DNA of 64,000 bases. It comes from Rhodoferax sp. AJA081-3. Its GTDB lineage: Bacteria > Pseudomonadota > Gammaproteobacteria > Burkholderiales > Burkholderiaceae_C. The position numbers were made by a program, and so were the translations under genes. Shown one piece after another: positions 48,886 to 58,290 of the stretch. The notes under the pieces are model-generated. The model made no database searches. It saw only the letters and a list, made by a program, of their open reading frames with translations, and was not told where the DNA came from. Where the stretch lies: contig NZ_CP059068.1 of the NCBI RefSeq assembly GCF_017798165.1, positions 4,030,001 through 4,094,000 of the forward strand. The letters are read 5' to 3'. How positions within the stretch are numbered: position 1 is the first letter of the stretch; the number at the start of each line of letters is the position of its first letter.

Positions 48886-48913
48886 ACCGCCGGTCCACCG
48901 GCGGTTTTTTTTT
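48886..48913 (+). terminator. Attenuator terminator before the DAHP synthase gene
   Basis: CCGCCGG (48887-48893), loop TCCA, CCGGCGG (48898-48904), then nine T (48905-48913). The 5' arm can instead pair with CGGCGGTAGAGAG (48830-48842) in the leader coding region via ACCGCCG (48886-48892) and the CTCACTAAA before it, a plausible antiterminator. Confidence 0.88.
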
Positions 48914-48961
48914 GCCCGGTTTTTCTTCCACTTTCAATACTGTTCAACCTAGGAGCCCACC

Positions 48962-50098
48962 ATGACCGCTAAAGCCTCTTCCAGCAAGGATGCCTGGTAT
49001 CCCCCAGCGCCCCAGCAGACCGACCGCACCAGCCAGACCGATGACGAACGCATCAAGGACATTACCGTGTTGCCGCCTCCTGAACATTTGATCCGTTTTT
49101 TCCCCATCCAGGGTACGGCGGTGGAAAAACTGATCACCCACACGCGCCACACCATCCACAAGATCATGGCCAAGAAGGATGACCGCATGCTGGTGGTGAT
49201 CGGGCCCTGCTCCATCCATGACCCGGCCGCCGCGCTGGACTATGCGCGCCGCCTGAAGGATCAGCGTGAGAAATACAAGGACACGCTGGAGATCGTGATG
49301 CGCGTGTATTTCGAAAAGCCCCGCACCACGGTGGGCTGGAAAGGCCTGATCAACGACCCCTACCTGGACGAGAGCTTCCGCATCGACGAGGGTCTGCGTA
49401 TTGCCCGCCAACTGCTCATCGAGATCAACCGCCTGGGCTTGCCTGCCGGCAGCGAATTCCTGGACGTGATCTCGCCCCAATACCTGGGTGACCTGATCGC
49501 CTGGGGTGCGATCGGCGCACGCACCACGGAGAGCCAAGTGCACCGTGAGCTCGCATCCGGCTTGTCGGCGCCCATCGGTTTCAAGAATGGCACCGATGGC
49601 AATATCAAGATCGCAACCGACGCGATTCAGGCTGCTGCCGGTGCCCACCACTTTTTGTCGGTGCACAAGAATGGCCAGGTGGCGATTGTGCAGACCAAGG
49701 GCAACAAGGATTGCCACGTGATTCTGCGCGGCGGCAAGGCGCCAAACTACGACGCAGCCAGTGTGGCTGAGGCCTGCAAGGAGCTGGAAAAATCCAAGCT
49801 GCCCGCCACGCTGATGGTGGACTGCAGCCACGCCAACAGCAGCAAGCAGCACGAAAAACAGCTGGACGTGGCGCGCGATATCGCCAGCCAGATCGCCGCG
49901 GGCTCACACAGCGTGTTTGGTGTGATGGTGGAAAGCCACCTGAATGCCGGTGCGCAGAAATTCACACCTGGCAAGGACGATGCGAATGCGCTGGCCTATG
50001 GCAAGAGCATCACCGATGCCTGCCTGGGCTGGGATGATTCGCTGCAGGTGCTGGATGTGTTGTCTGCCGCCGTCAAGCAACGCCGTGCCCAGAAGTAA
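48962..50098 (+). CDS. aroG: 3-deoxy-7-phosphoheptulonate (DAHP) synthase, type I
   Basis: A 378-residue enzyme that joins phosphoenolpyruvate and erythrose 4-phosphate, the first step of the shikimate pathway. Motifs: VIGPCSIHDP with the metal Cys, YFEKPRTTVGWKGLINDP, GARTTESQVHRELASGLS, GFKNGTDGN, and VDCSHANSSKQH. It matches the AroF/G/H family; which aromatic amino acid inhibits it is not certain. Expression is probably controlled by the Phe-rich leader and attenuator upstream. AGGAG precedes the ATG. Confidence 0.95.
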   Translation: MTAKASSSKDAWYPPAPQQTDRTSQTDDERIKDITVLPPPEHLIRFFPIQGTAVEKLITHTRHTIHKIMAKKDDRMLVVIGPCSIHDPAAALDYARRLKDQREKYKDTLEIVMRVYFEKPRTTVGWKGLINDPYLDESFRIDEGLRIARQLLIEINRLGLPAGSEFLDVISPQYLGDLIAWGAIGARTTESQVHRELASGLSAPIGFKNGTDGNIKIATDAIQAAAGAHHFLSVHKNGQVAIVQTKGNKDCHVILRGGKAPNYDAASVAEACKELEKSKLPATLMVDCSHANSSKQHEKQLDVARDIASQIAAGSHSVFGVMVESHLNAGAQKFTPGKDDANALAYGKSITDACLGWDDSLQVLDVLSAAVKQRRAQK

Positions 50099-50114
50099 AG
50101 CTCAAGAAGAGGGT

Positions 50115-50140
50115 TGGGCCCCCGTGGGGGCTCCATTGTT
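50115..50140 (+). terminator. Probable terminator after aroG
   Basis: GGGCCCC and GGGGGCTC around GT/CGTG form a stem of six to seven pairs, followed by CATTGTTTTA. It lies between two converging genes. Confidence 0.5.
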
Positions 50141-51373
50141 TTACTGAGAGTTGATATTGGTGCCGTTTTGGCCCACTGCCACGTATTGGGAGAAACCGCT
50201 GATCGCAGCATGCAAATCGGCCGTGGTGCCCGTGGTGCGGGTGGTCCATGCCGAGGTGCCACTGGCGCTGGTTAATACTGTGCCACCCACACCAGTTACC
50301 AAAACCTGGTTGGTGGCGGTGCTGATGCCCAACAGGTTGGCGCTGGAGCCCGAGGCCTGGGATACCCAGGTCACGCCGTTGTCGGTGCTGGTGAGAATGG
50401 TGCCGCCATTACCTGCGGCCACAAAGGTGTAGCTGGTGAAGGCCTGCACCGCAACGGCATTGAGATCGGCTGTTGTGCCAGAAGCCACCAAGGTCCAGTT
50501 GGTTGCATCGGTGCTGGTCATCAGGGTGCCGTCTGCACCCACTGCCATCCAGACACCGCTACCGGAGTAGGCCACGCCGTACAGGTTTTTGGTGGTTGGC
50601 ACCGTGCCGTTTGCCCAGGTGATGCCGTCTGACGAGGTGCGCAGCGTGCCGTTGTTACCGACCGCAACCGCCAGTGCGCCATTGCTGGCGACGGCATTCA
50701 GTGTTTCCGTGGTGTTGGATGTGGCGGTGGTCCAGTTCGACATGTCCGTGCCGTAACGGATACTGCCGTTGGCACCCACCACAATAAATTTGCCCAAGGC
50801 GTACAACGCGGCACGCATGTCGGTACTGGCAGCTGCAGGCAGGCCGGACCAGGTGATGCCGTCTTTGCTGCGGTAGGTGCTGCCGGCGTCACCCACGGCA
50901 AAGTAGTAACCCGTCAGATCAGCAGCCGTGCCGTAGGTGATGCTGCGGATGGTGTTGCTGCCCAGGGTGGTGCCGGCTTTCCAGGTTTCACCAGCGGGCC
51001 GCGGCACGATAGCGACCGTGGGGCTGCCCGGGCCACCGGGGCCATCACCATTGCGGCCGTTAACGGTGAAGTAATAGGTGAAGCCGTTTGCCAGGCCCGT
51101 CACCACGTAGGGGGAGGTGACGTCCAATACGGCGCGGCTACCCGGTACATTGATCCAGTCCGTGGTGGTGATGGTTTTGTTGGGTGCATAAAACAGCCAG
51201 TACTTCACGCCAGGCGCCATGGACCAGGTGATGGTTGCAGTGCCGTCGCCCGGCGTCACGGTGATGCCACCAGCAGGCGCTGGGGCAGAACTGCCGCCGC
51301 TGCCACCACAGGCAGAAACCAGCACGGCAACCATCAGAGTGGCAAGTGACTGGCGCAGGGAAGAGAAGAGCAT
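50141..51373 (-). CDS. Secreted lipoprotein with fibronectin-III-like and YCF48-like beta-propeller repeats
   Basis: A 410-residue protein. Signal peptide with lipobox LVSACGG (lipid-bearing Cys at about 22), then a G/S/P linker, an FN3-like domain (GITVTPGDGTATITWS ... VVTGLANGFTYYFTVNGRNGDGPGG), and seven or so repeats of the kind AVGxxGTLRTSSDGITW, as in PSII-assembly YCF48-type propellers. The consensus is (V/A)GxxGT(I/L)xTSTDxxxW. It is probably a surface or periplasmic protein of unknown function; its composition is rich in T, S and G. Confidence 0.78.
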   Translation of the reverse strand: MLFSSLRQSLATLMVAVLVSACGGSGGSSAPAPAGGITVTPGDGTATITWSMAPGVKYWLFYAPNKTITTTDWINVPGSRAVLDVTSPYVVTGLANGFTYYFTVNGRNGDGPGGPGSPTVAIVPRPAGETWKAGTTLGSNTIRSITYGTAADLTGYYFAVGDAGSTYRSKDGITWSGLPAAASTDMRAALYALGKFIVVGANGSIRYGTDMSNWTTATSNTTETLNAVASNGALAVAVGNNGTLRTSSDGITWANGTVPTTKNLYGVAYSGSGVWMAVGADGTLMTSTDATNWTLVASGTTADLNAVAVQAFTSYTFVAAGNGGTILTSTDNGVTWVSQASGSSANLLGISTATNQVLVTGVGGTVLTSASGTSAWTTRTTGTTADLHAAISGFSQYVAVGQNGTNINSQ

Positions 51374-51447
51374 GAAGAACCACCTAGAAGAAGTAGAGCG
51401 CCGATTTTACAAGTGCCGGCGTCCCTTGCCTGGCATGCCAGGGTTCT

Positions 51448-53382
51448 TTACCCGCCAACTTCCAGTCGGGCTTTCAGGAATCCGCCAGTGCCATACCGGG
51501 TGACACGGCTGTAGAAGCGGTCACTCAGGCGTTTGACCATGGCCGAATAGGCGTCGATCAGCGGCGGCAGTATGCTGCAGTTATCGTAGTTCACCACCAC
51601 GGCGACACGCTCACCCAGAGGCGCCAACAGGGTGTTCAGGTGCTGCTCGATATCGCTGATATCGCTGGCCTGGTCTACCGCCAGGCCTTCGAAGTTGATA
51701 AACAGCAGGCGGTGTTCGCGGTCCAGTTCAAAACGCTGGGCCAGAGGCGTGGCCAACAGGCGCTCCCGCAGGTCCATGGCGTCGGTCGCAAACAGGGCAG
51801 CATCCATGAGTCGCAGGTGCGGGCTGATGGTGGGCATAAAGTCCATCTGGCCCAGCACATCACGCTCCAGGTCCACGCCCGGCGCTATCTCAACCAACTC
51901 CATGCTGCCCTGGCCCTTGTCGTCCTTCAGTTGGAAGACACAGCGTTCGGTCACATACAACACACGTTGACCGCGTTTGCAGGCTTCGCGTCCGCTGAAG
52001 GTGCGGTGTTCCACCGCCTTCAGGAACTTGCGTGTATCACCCTCGCGGTGGATGTGCAGTCGGCCATCCTGCAGGCGCACATCCAGCCCGCCGGTGGTGA
52101 ATGTGCCGACCAAGACCACGGTCTTGGCATTCTGGCTGATATTGATGAAACCACCGGCACCGGCCAGGCGGGGGCCGAATTTGCTGACATTCAAATTGCC
52201 CTGCGCGTCGGCCTGGGCCAGGCCCAACACCGCAATGTCCAGGCCGCCGCCGTCGTAAAAGTCGAACTGGTTGGGCTGGTCGATCACGGCGTGGGCATTG
52301 GTGGCCGCGCCAAAACTCATGCCGCTGGCCGGTATGCCGCCAATCACGCCGGGCTCGGCGGTGAGTGTGACCAGGTCGATGATTTTTTCTTCTGCGGCCA
52401 CGCTGGCCACGCCTTCGGGCATGCCGATGCCCAGGTTCACCACACTGTTGGGTTTGAGCTCCAGCGCGGCGCGCCGCGCAATCACCTTGCGTTCACACAG
52501 CGGCATGGCGGGCAACGAGTCCTGTGGGACGCGGATCTCGCCGGAATAGGCCGGGTTGTATTGCTCAGAAAACGTCTGCATGTGGTGGGCCGGTTCGGTG
52601 GCCAGCACCACGGCGTCCACCAGAATACCGGGCACCTTGACCAAACGCGGGTGCAGCGTGCCGCGCTCGGCAATACGCTCGACCTGCGCAATGACAATGC
52701 CGCCCGAATTGCGCGCCGCCATGGCAATGGCCAGCGCCTCCAATGTCAGGGCTTCCCGCTCCATCGTCAGGTTGCCATCGGGGTCGGCGGTGGTGGCGCG
52801 GATGATTCCGACCGAAATGGGAAACGCCTTGTAAAACAGGTATTCCTTGCCGTCGATCTCCATCAGCCGCACCAGGTCTTCGGTGGTGTAGGCATTGATC
52901 TTGCCGCCGCCCCAGCGCGGGTCGACGAATGTATCGATGCCCACATGGGTCAGCGTGCCGGGCTTGCCGGCGGCGATGTCGCGGAAAAGGTGGGCGATCA
53001 CACCCTGCGGCAGGTTGTAGGCCTCAATGGCATTGGCAATCGCCAACTTTTGCAGCGCCGGCACCAGCCCCCAGTGGCCACCCACAACCCGCTTGACCAT
53101 GCCAGCGTGGCCCAGGTGGTTGAGCCCGCGGCTGGCACCGTCACCCTGACCGGCGGCGTAGACCAGGGTCAGGTTGCGTGGCGCACCGGTGCCGGTTTCT
53201 GCCTCGGCTTCCAGAAAGCGCTGTTCCAACGCGACTGCGACGGTCTCGGCGAAACCGATGCCCACGAAACCGCCGGTGGCCACCGTGTCCCCATCGTGGA
53301 TCAGGCGCACGGCCTCGGCTGCGCTGACGACCTTGTTGCGTAACGCGCCCTGAGGGGCGGAGTCTTTGAAAAGCAAGTGCAT
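51448..53382 (-). CDS. Acyl-CoA:acetate/3-ketoacid CoA-transferase (YdiF-like) with a C-terminal extension
   Basis: A 644-residue fused alpha-beta CoA-transferase. Motifs: [16 protein letters not shown] at about 31-46 and the catalytic Glu343 in [14 protein letters not shown]. The core matches the E. coli YdiF type (about 530). Residues about 535-644 form an extra domain ([27 protein letters not shown] ... [13 protein letters not shown]) not present in YdiF. The substrate is probably a short acyl-CoA such as propionyl- or acetoacetyl-CoA. It lies alone between two minus-strand genes. Confidence 0.88.
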   Translation of the reverse strand: MHLLFKDSAPQGALRNKVVSAAEAVRLIHDGDTVATGGFVGIGFAETVAVALEQRFLEAEAETGTGAPRNLTLVYAAGQGDGASRGLNHLGHAGMVKRVVGGHWGLVPALQKLAIANAIEAYNLPQGVIAHLFRDIAAGKPGTLTHVGIDTFVDPRWGGGKINAYTTEDLVRLMEIDGKEYLFYKAFPISVGIIRATTADPDGNLTMEREALTLEALAIAMAARNSGGIVIAQVERIAERGTLHPRLVKVPGILVDAVVLATEPAHHMQTFSEQYNPAYSGEIRVPQDSLPAMPLCERKVIARRAALELKPNSVVNLGIGMPEGVASVAAEEKIIDLVTLTAEPGVIGGIPASGMSFGAATNAHAVIDQPNQFDFYDGGGLDIAVLGLAQADAQGNLNVSKFGPRLAGAGGFINISQNAKTVVLVGTFTTGGLDVRLQDGRLHIHREGDTRKFLKAVEHRTFSGREACKRGQRVLYVTERCVFQLKDDKGQGSMELVEIAPGVDLERDVLGQMDFMPTISPHLRLMDAALFATDAMDLRERLLATPLAQRFELDREHRLLFINFEGLAVDQASDISDIEQHLNTLLAPLGERVAVVVNYDNCSILPPLIDAYSAMVKRLSDRFYSRVTRYGTGGFLKARLEVGG

Positions 53383-53480
53383 GGCCGGATCCGATCAACA
53401 AGGCGGTGAAGCCTGCGATGCTACTGGCACAGACCCGGTGCCGTCTACGCTGTGCTATTACCTACCCATGCTGCTGTCAG

Positions 53481-54974
53481 CTAGTGGGCCTGTAGCGCCG
53501 CGGCCAATTTCAGGTGAATACCGCCAAAGCCCCCGTTGCTCATGCACAGGATGTGGTCGCCGGGCCGCACCTGGGCCAGCACCTGGCGGATGGTGCTGTC
53601 CACATCATTTGCCACGCTGGCCCGCTGGCCCATGCTGGACAGGGCCTCTGCGGCGTCCCAGTCCAGGCCACCGGCATGGCAGAAGGCCAGGTCGGCCTCT
53701 TCCAGGCTCCAGGGTAGTTGGGACTTGACTGCTCCCAGTTTCATGGTGTTGCTGCGGGGCTCGAACACGGCCAGGATACGTGCCGCGCCCACCTGGCGGC
53801 GCAGGCCGTTGATGGTGGTGCGGATGGCGGTGGGGTGGTGGGCGAAGTCGTCGTAGATGGTGACTGTCGATGGTCCCGCATCCGCCGGGGTAGTGCTACC
53901 CAGGGTCACGCGGGCCCGCACTTCCATGCGGCGTTTGACATTGACGAAATGGCCCAGGGCCTGGGCCGCCGCGCTGGGCGTTACGCCCACGTGTTCTGCG
54001 GCGGCAATGGCGGCCAGGGCGTTCAATTGGTTGTGCACGCCGCTCAGTGACCATTCCACCCGGGCGACCACTTTGCCGCCTTGCAGCACGTCGAAGGCAT
54101 GGGGCTCACCCACAGCTGTGAAATCACTGACCGTGCTGCCAAAGCTGCGTTGTTCACTCCAGCAGCCCTGGCTCAGCACGCGGGTCAGGCTTTCTTCCAG
54201 GCCGTTGACGACGATACGGCCTGTACTGGGCACGGTGCGGACCAGGTGGTGGAACTGGCGCTCGATGGCGGCCAGGTTGTCAAAGATGTCGGCGTGGTCG
54301 AATTCCAGGTTGTTCAGCACCGCGGTGCGGGGGCGGTAGTGCACGAACTTGCTGCGTTTGTCGAAGAAGGCGGTGTCGTATTCGTCGGCTTCTATAACAA
54401 ACAGAGGAGGGTGGCGAGCTGGTACCGGGTTCTGCTCCGTGTCCCCCGCCCGCTTTGCGGGCTCCTCCTTTACCTGCGCAGAACCCGGTGCCAGCTCGCC
54501 ACCCAGGCGCGCTGAGATGCCGAAATTCAGGGGGACGCCGCCTACCAGGAAGCCGGGTTGTAAGCCTGCACTCTCCAGTATCCACGTCAACATGGCTGTC
54601 GTGGTTGTCTTACCGTGGGTGCCTGCAACTGCCAAAACATGGCGGCCCTGCAGCACATGTTCGGCCAGCCACTGGGGGCCGCTGGTGTAGGGTGCGCCCG
54701 CATCCAGGATGGCTTCCATCAGCGGATAACGGGGGCTGCCGTCGGCCAGGCGGGCCCGGCTGACTACGTTGCCGATGACAAACATATCAGGCTTGAGCGC
54801 CATCTGGTCCGTGCCATAACCTTCGATCAACTCGATGCCCAGGGCGCGCAACTGGTCGCTCATGGGGGGGTAGACGCCCGTGTCGCAGCCGGTAACGCGG
54901 TGGCCCGCCTCGCGCGCCAGCGCGGCCAAGCCGCCCATAAAAGTACCGCAAATGCCCAGAATGTGAATATGCAT
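53481..54974 (-). CDS. mpl: UDP-MurNAc:L-Ala-gamma-D-Glu-meso-DAP ligase with an inserted repeat-coded peptide
   Basis: A 497-residue Mur ligase that recycles murein tripeptide. Start MHIHILGICGTFMGG; ATP loop [15 protein letters not shown] at about 115-129; EADEYDTAFFDKRSKFVHYRP; LNNLEFDHADIFDNL; DDFAHHPTAIRTTI. Residues about 159-191, between SARLG and FVIEADEYD, are an insertion coded by repeat R2 copy C ([19 protein letters not shown] and flanks). In E. coli Mpl these two motifs are a few residues apart. The remaining fold is complete, so the enzyme may still work. Confidence 0.95.
   Translation of the reverse strand: MHIHILGICGTFMGGLAALAREAGHRVTGCDTGVYPPMSDQLRALGIELIEGYGTDQMALKPDMFVIGNVVSRARLADGSPRYPLMEAILDAGAPYTSGPQWLAEHVLQGRHVLAVAGTHGKTTTTAMLTWILESAGLQPGFLVGGVPLNFGISARLGGELAPGSAQVKEEPAKRAGDTEQNPVPARHPPLFVIEADEYDTAFFDKRSKFVHYRPRTAVLNNLEFDHADIFDNLAAIERQFHHLVRTVPSTGRIVVNGLEESLTRVLSQGCWSEQRSFGSTVSDFTAVGEPHAFDVLQGGKVVARVEWSLSGVHNQLNALAAIAAAEHVGVTPSAAAQALGHFVNVKRRMEVRARVTLGSTTPADAGPSTVTIYDDFAHHPTAIRTTINGLRRQVGAARILAVFEPRSNTMKLGAVKSQLPWSLEEADLAFCHAGGLDWDAAEALSSMGQRASVANDVDSTIRQVLAQVRPGDHILCMSNGGFGGIHLKLAAALQAH
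54409..54504 (-). repeat. Palindromic repeat R2, copy C, in frame inside mpl
   Basis: Exactly 96 bp. Arms 54409-54435 and 54478-54504 pair over 27 bases with one mismatch; they begin GGGTGGCGAGCTGG and so differ from the arms of copies A and B. The core on the minus strand is AGGAGGAGCCCG, CAAAG, CGGGCGGGGGACACGG. The orientation and frame relative to the gene match copy A in murD. Confidence 0.93.
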
Positions 54975-55004
54975 GGCAGCATTCTATCGGGAGGTTGTAA
55001 GCGT

Positions 55005-55058
55005 TTTGTGCCTCTAGCCCCCGTGCAGGCTCCCTAAGTTGCTATCAAAATTGAAGCG
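55005..55058 (-). repeat. Short dispersed repeat R1, copy between mpl and the next gene
   Basis: Plus strand: TTTTGTGCCTCTAGCCCCCG, TGCAGGCTCCCTAAG, TTGCTATCAAAATTGAAG. It lies in the divergent gap at 54975-55110. Confidence 0.7.
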
Positions 55059-55110
55059 GCCAAAGACTGTCCGGCTGCACGGGACAAACATCCGGGGGCA
55101 CAATGCGGCC

Positions 55111-55704
55111 ATGGATGCATTGAAAGAAGAACTGGCCGCCGTTGCCGCGCGTATGGTTGTGGAGGAAGGCTTGGAATACGGGGCCGCCAAGCGCCGAGCC
55201 ATCAAACAGATGGGCTTGCCCGCGCGCACCGCGTTACCGGACAACACACAGCTGGACACGGCAGTAGAAGAATACATCTCCATCTTTTGTGCCGACACCC
55301 AGCCTGCCGAATTGCAGGCCCTGCGTGAACTGGCGGTGGAGTGGATGGAGCGCCTGGAGCAGTTTCGCCCCCATATCGGCGGTGCGGTCTGGCACGGAAC
55401 GGCCACACGCCGTTCTGATATTTACCTGCAATTGTTTTGTGATGACTCCAAATCGGCGGAAATCGGTTTGATAGACATGCAGGTGCGCTACGAGCCGCGT
55501 TCGGTCACCGGCTTCCACGGCGAGACCGTGGATGCACTCAGTGTGCAGGCCTACTGCGCTGCGCTGGGTGAACATGTGGGCCTCCATCTGCTGGTCTACG
55601 ACTTTGACGACCTGCGCGGAGCCCTGCGTGCGGATGCGCGGGGGCGACGGCCGCGGGGTGATGCGACGGCACTGCGCGGGCTGTTGCAGGGTGGTGCGCC
55701 ATGA
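55111..55704 (+). CDS. Uncharacterised protein, 197 residues, upstream of the tlpA-like gene
   Basis: The ATG at 55111 gives MDALKEELAAVAARMVVEEGLEY. The first 100 residues are helical. The second half has beta strands: RRSDIYLQLFCDDSKSAEIGLIDMQV and HVGLHLLVYDFDDLRGALR, which may be a nucleotidyltransferase-like or other alpha/beta fold; this is a guess from pattern. The open frame extends back to 55039 over a repeat and is not used. Its stop overlaps the start of the thioredoxin-like gene, so the two are coupled. Confidence 0.65.
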   Translation: MDALKEELAAVAARMVVEEGLEYGAAKRRAIKQMGLPARTALPDNTQLDTAVEEYISIFCADTQPAELQALRELAVEWMERLEQFRPHIGGAVWHGTATRRSDIYLQLFCDDSKSAEIGLIDMQVRYEPRSVTGFHGETVDALSVQAYCAALGEHVGLHLLVYDFDDLRGALRADARGRRPRGDATALRGLLQGGAP

Positions 55705-56276
55705 CCGCACCCGATTCCAATCCTGCAAGCACCACTGATCCTCAGGGTACGCCGAACCGCCGTCTGTTGTTAGGAGGGACTGCCGCTGGCGCGGCGCTGT
55801 TGGGCTTGGGTGTAGCGTGGTGGCGGGCTCCAGTACCCGAGGCTCTGCCTCCCGCCGAGCCGGTCGAGGGGTTTTGGTCCATGCAATGGGATACACCGCA
55901 AGCTGGCAAGTTATCCATGCAGTCGTTGCGTGGGCGCCCACTACTGCTGAATTTTTGGGCAACCTGGTGCGCGCCCTGTGTGGAGGAACTGCCGCTTATT
56001 AATGACTTCTACCGTCAAAATAAAGGCAAAGGCTGGCAAGTGCTGGGCTTGGCGGTCGATAAATTGACGCCCGTGCAGAGTTTTCTGAAAAAAATGCCGC
56101 TGGATTTTCCGGTGGGCATGGCCGGGCTGGCCGGTGCGGAACTGGGTCGGGGCCTGGGCAATGTGGCAGGTGGGCTGCCGTTTTCCGTCGTATTGGGTGC
56201 CAGCGGTACGGTGCTCTACCGCAAGATGGGGCGCCTGCACCCATCGGATCTGGCTGAGGTGCTTAGTCTAAAATGA
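55701..56276 (+). CDS. TlpA-family thiol-disulfide oxidoreductase
   Basis: A 191-residue membrane-anchored thioredoxin-like protein. An N-terminal basic segment with RRLLLGG precedes a membrane helix at about 24-40; the two Arg hint at Tat-type export. The active site is NFWATWCAPCVEELPL (CAPC), and the cis-Pro region is GGLPFSVVL. It likely reduces periplasmic disulfides, e.g. in cytochrome c or outer protein maturation. The ATG overlaps the stop of the gene before. Confidence 0.9.
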   Translation: MTAPDSNPASTTDPQGTPNRRLLLGGTAAGAALLGLGVAWWRAPVPEALPPAEPVEGFWSMQWDTPQAGKLSMQSLRGRPLLLNFWATWCAPCVEELPLINDFYRQNKGKGWQVLGLAVDKLTPVQSFLKKMPLDFPVGMAGLAGAELGRGLGNVAGGLPFSVVLGASGTVLYRKMGRLHPSDLAEVLSLK

Positions 56277-56382
56277 CCGGCTAAACGGGTAGTCGGGGCG
56301 GGGAGCGGGTGGTTCTTGTCCGCTGAATAGGCATTCACTTTCTGTGATTTTGCATGGCGTTGTCGGTGGATAAAAAGATTTA

Positions 56383-56412
56383 TCGACAAATCAAGCTTTT
56401 TTGCTGTAAATT
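56383..56412 (+). promoter_or_regulatory. Candidate promoter of accBC
   Basis: TCGACA (56383-56388), an 18-base spacer, TAAATT (56407-56412), in an A/T-rich gap of 170 bases. The accB start is 35 bases further. Confidence 0.5.
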
Positions 56413-56446
56413 CGCCCCCTACTGAATAACGGTTGTTGGAGATGAC

Positions 56447-56911
56447 ATGGATTTACGCAAACTCAAAACCCTGATCGACCTGGTATCGGACTCCAATGTG
56501 TCGGAGCTCGAAATCACCGAGGCCGAGGGCAAGGTCCGCATCGTCAAGGGCGGTGGCGCTGTGGTTCACAGCTATGCACCTGCTCCAGTCTACGCACAAC
56601 AAGCCCAGGCGCCAGCCCCCGCCGCGCCCAATGGTGCTGCACCAGCTGCCGCACCCGTGGTGGCAGATGTTGCTGCAGGCCACACGGTGAAGTCACCCAT
56701 GGTGGGCACTTTCTACCGCTCCTCATCTCCCGGCGCCAAGGCATTTGTGGAAATCGGCTCGGTTGTCAAAGAGGGCGAGACCGTCTGCATTATTGAAGCC
56801 ATGAAGATCCTCAACGAGATCGAGGCTGACAAGTCCGGCACCATCACCCGCATCTTGTGTGAAAACGGCCAGGCGGTTGAATACGGTCAGCCATTGTTTG
56901 TCATTGAATAA
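56447..56911 (+). CDS. accB: Biotin carboxyl carrier protein of acetyl-CoA carboxylase
   Basis: A 154-residue carrier with an N-terminal domain (1-38), a P/A-rich linker (about 43-75) and a biotinyl domain. Lys120 in [13 protein letters not shown] carries biotin. It shuttles carboxyl groups between AccC and AccAD in fatty acid synthesis. GTTGGAGA precedes the ATG; accC follows after 24 bases. Confidence 0.97.
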   Translation: MDLRKLKTLIDLVSDSNVSELEITEAEGKVRIVKGGGAVVHSYAPAPVYAQQAQAPAPAAPNGAAPAAAPVVADVAAGHTVKSPMVGTFYRSSSPGAKAFVEIGSVVKEGETVCIIEAMKILNEIEADKSGTITRILCENGQAVEYGQPLFVIE

Positions 56912-56935
56912 GCCCGACGGCAAGCAGTCATTCCC

Positions 56936-58285
56936 ATGTTCAAAAAAATCCTGATTGCCAACCGTGGCGAGATTGCGCTGCGAATCCAGCGCGCCTGTCG
57001 CGAGTTGGGCGTCAAGGCGGTGATGGTTTACTCCGAAGCCGACCGCGATGCCAAGTACGTCAAACTGGCCGATGAGGCAGTTTGCATAGGCCCCGCCCCT
57101 TCGGCGCAAAGTTATCTGAATGTGCCCGCCATTATTTCGGCAGCCGAGGTGACCGATGCAGAAGCCATCCACCCGGGTTACGGGTTCTTGAGCGAAAACG
57201 CCGATTTTGCCGAACGGGTAGAGAAAAGCGGCTTCCAGTTCATTGGCCCCACGCCGGAGTCCATCCGCATCATGGGTGACAAGGTGTCGGCCAAGCAGGC
57301 CATGATACGTGCCGGCGTACCCTGCGTGCCCGGTTCTGAAGGGGAGTTGCCCGATGACCCGGCCCTGATCCGGCGCATCGCCAAGGCAGTGGGTTACCCC
57401 GTCATCATCAAGGCGGCCGGTGGTGGCGGTGGACGCGGCATGCGTGTGGTCCACACCGAGGCAGCCCTGATCAATGCGGTGGCCATGACCAAGGCGGAAG
57501 CCGGTGCGGCATTTGGCAACCCAGCGGTCTATATGGAGAAGTTTCTCCAGAACCCACGCCACGTCGAAATCCAGATACTGGCCGACAAACACAAAAATGC
57601 GGTCTACCTGGGCGAGCGGGATTGCTCCATGCAACGCCGTCACCAGAAAATTCTGGAAGAGGCGCCAGCACCCGGCATCAACCGCAAGCTGATCGAACGT
57701 GTGGGTGAGCGCTGTGTTGCAGCCTGCAAGAAGATTGGTTACCGCGGTGCAGGAACCTTTGAGTTCCTCTACGAAGACGGTGAGTTCTACTTTATCGAGA
57801 TGAACACACGGGTCCAGGTGGAGCATCCTGTGACCGAGATGGTGACCGGCATCGACATCGTGCGGACCCAGATCATGGTGGCGGCTGGTGAGAAGCTGCC
57901 CTTCACCCAGCGCCAGATCGAGGTGCGAGGCCATGCCATCGAGTGCCGCATCAACGCTGAAGATCCGTACAAGTTCACTCCTTCACCGGGTCGCGTGACA
58001 ACCTGGCATGCACCGGGCGGTCCGGGCGTGCGTGTGGACTCCCACGTGTACACCAACTATTTTGTGCCGCCCAATTACGACTCCATGGTGGGCAAGATCA
58101 TTGTGCACGGTGATACGCGTGAGCAGGCCATGGCGCGTATGCGCACGGCCCTGGCCGAGACCGTGGTCGAAGGCATCAACACCAACATCCCGCTGCACCG
58201 TGAGTTGCTGGTGGACGCCAAATTCATGGACGGCGGCACCAACATCCACTACCTGGAACAGTGGCTGGACCAACGCAAGCGTTGA
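56936..58285 (+). CDS. accC: Biotin carboxylase of acetyl-CoA carboxylase
   Basis: A 449-residue ATP-grasp enzyme. Starts [17 protein letters not shown]. The glycine loop is [25 protein letters not shown] and [15 protein letters not shown] are the catalytic and metal regions, with the biotin-site Arg. Length equals that of E. coli AccC. It is cotranscribed with accB and followed by prmA after five bases. Confidence 0.97.
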   Translation: MFKKILIANRGEIALRIQRACRELGVKAVMVYSEADRDAKYVKLADEAVCIGPAPSAQSYLNVPAIISAAEVTDAEAIHPGYGFLSENADFAERVEKSGFQFIGPTPESIRIMGDKVSAKQAMIRAGVPCVPGSEGELPDDPALIRRIAKAVGYPVIIKAAGGGGGRGMRVVHTEAALINAVAMTKAEAGAAFGNPAVYMEKFLQNPRHVEIQILADKHKNAVYLGERDCSMQRRHQKILEEAPAPGINRKLIERVGERCVAACKKIGYRGAGTFEFLYEDGEFYFIEMNTRVQVEHPVTEMVTGIDIVRTQIMVAAGEKLPFTQRQIEVRGHAIECRINAEDPYKFTPSPGRVTTWHAPGGPGVRVDSHVYTNYFVPPNYDSMVGKIIVHGDTREQAMARMRTALAETVVEGINTNIPLHRELLVDAKFMDGGTNIHYLEQWLDQRKR

Positions 58286-58290
58286 AGCCC

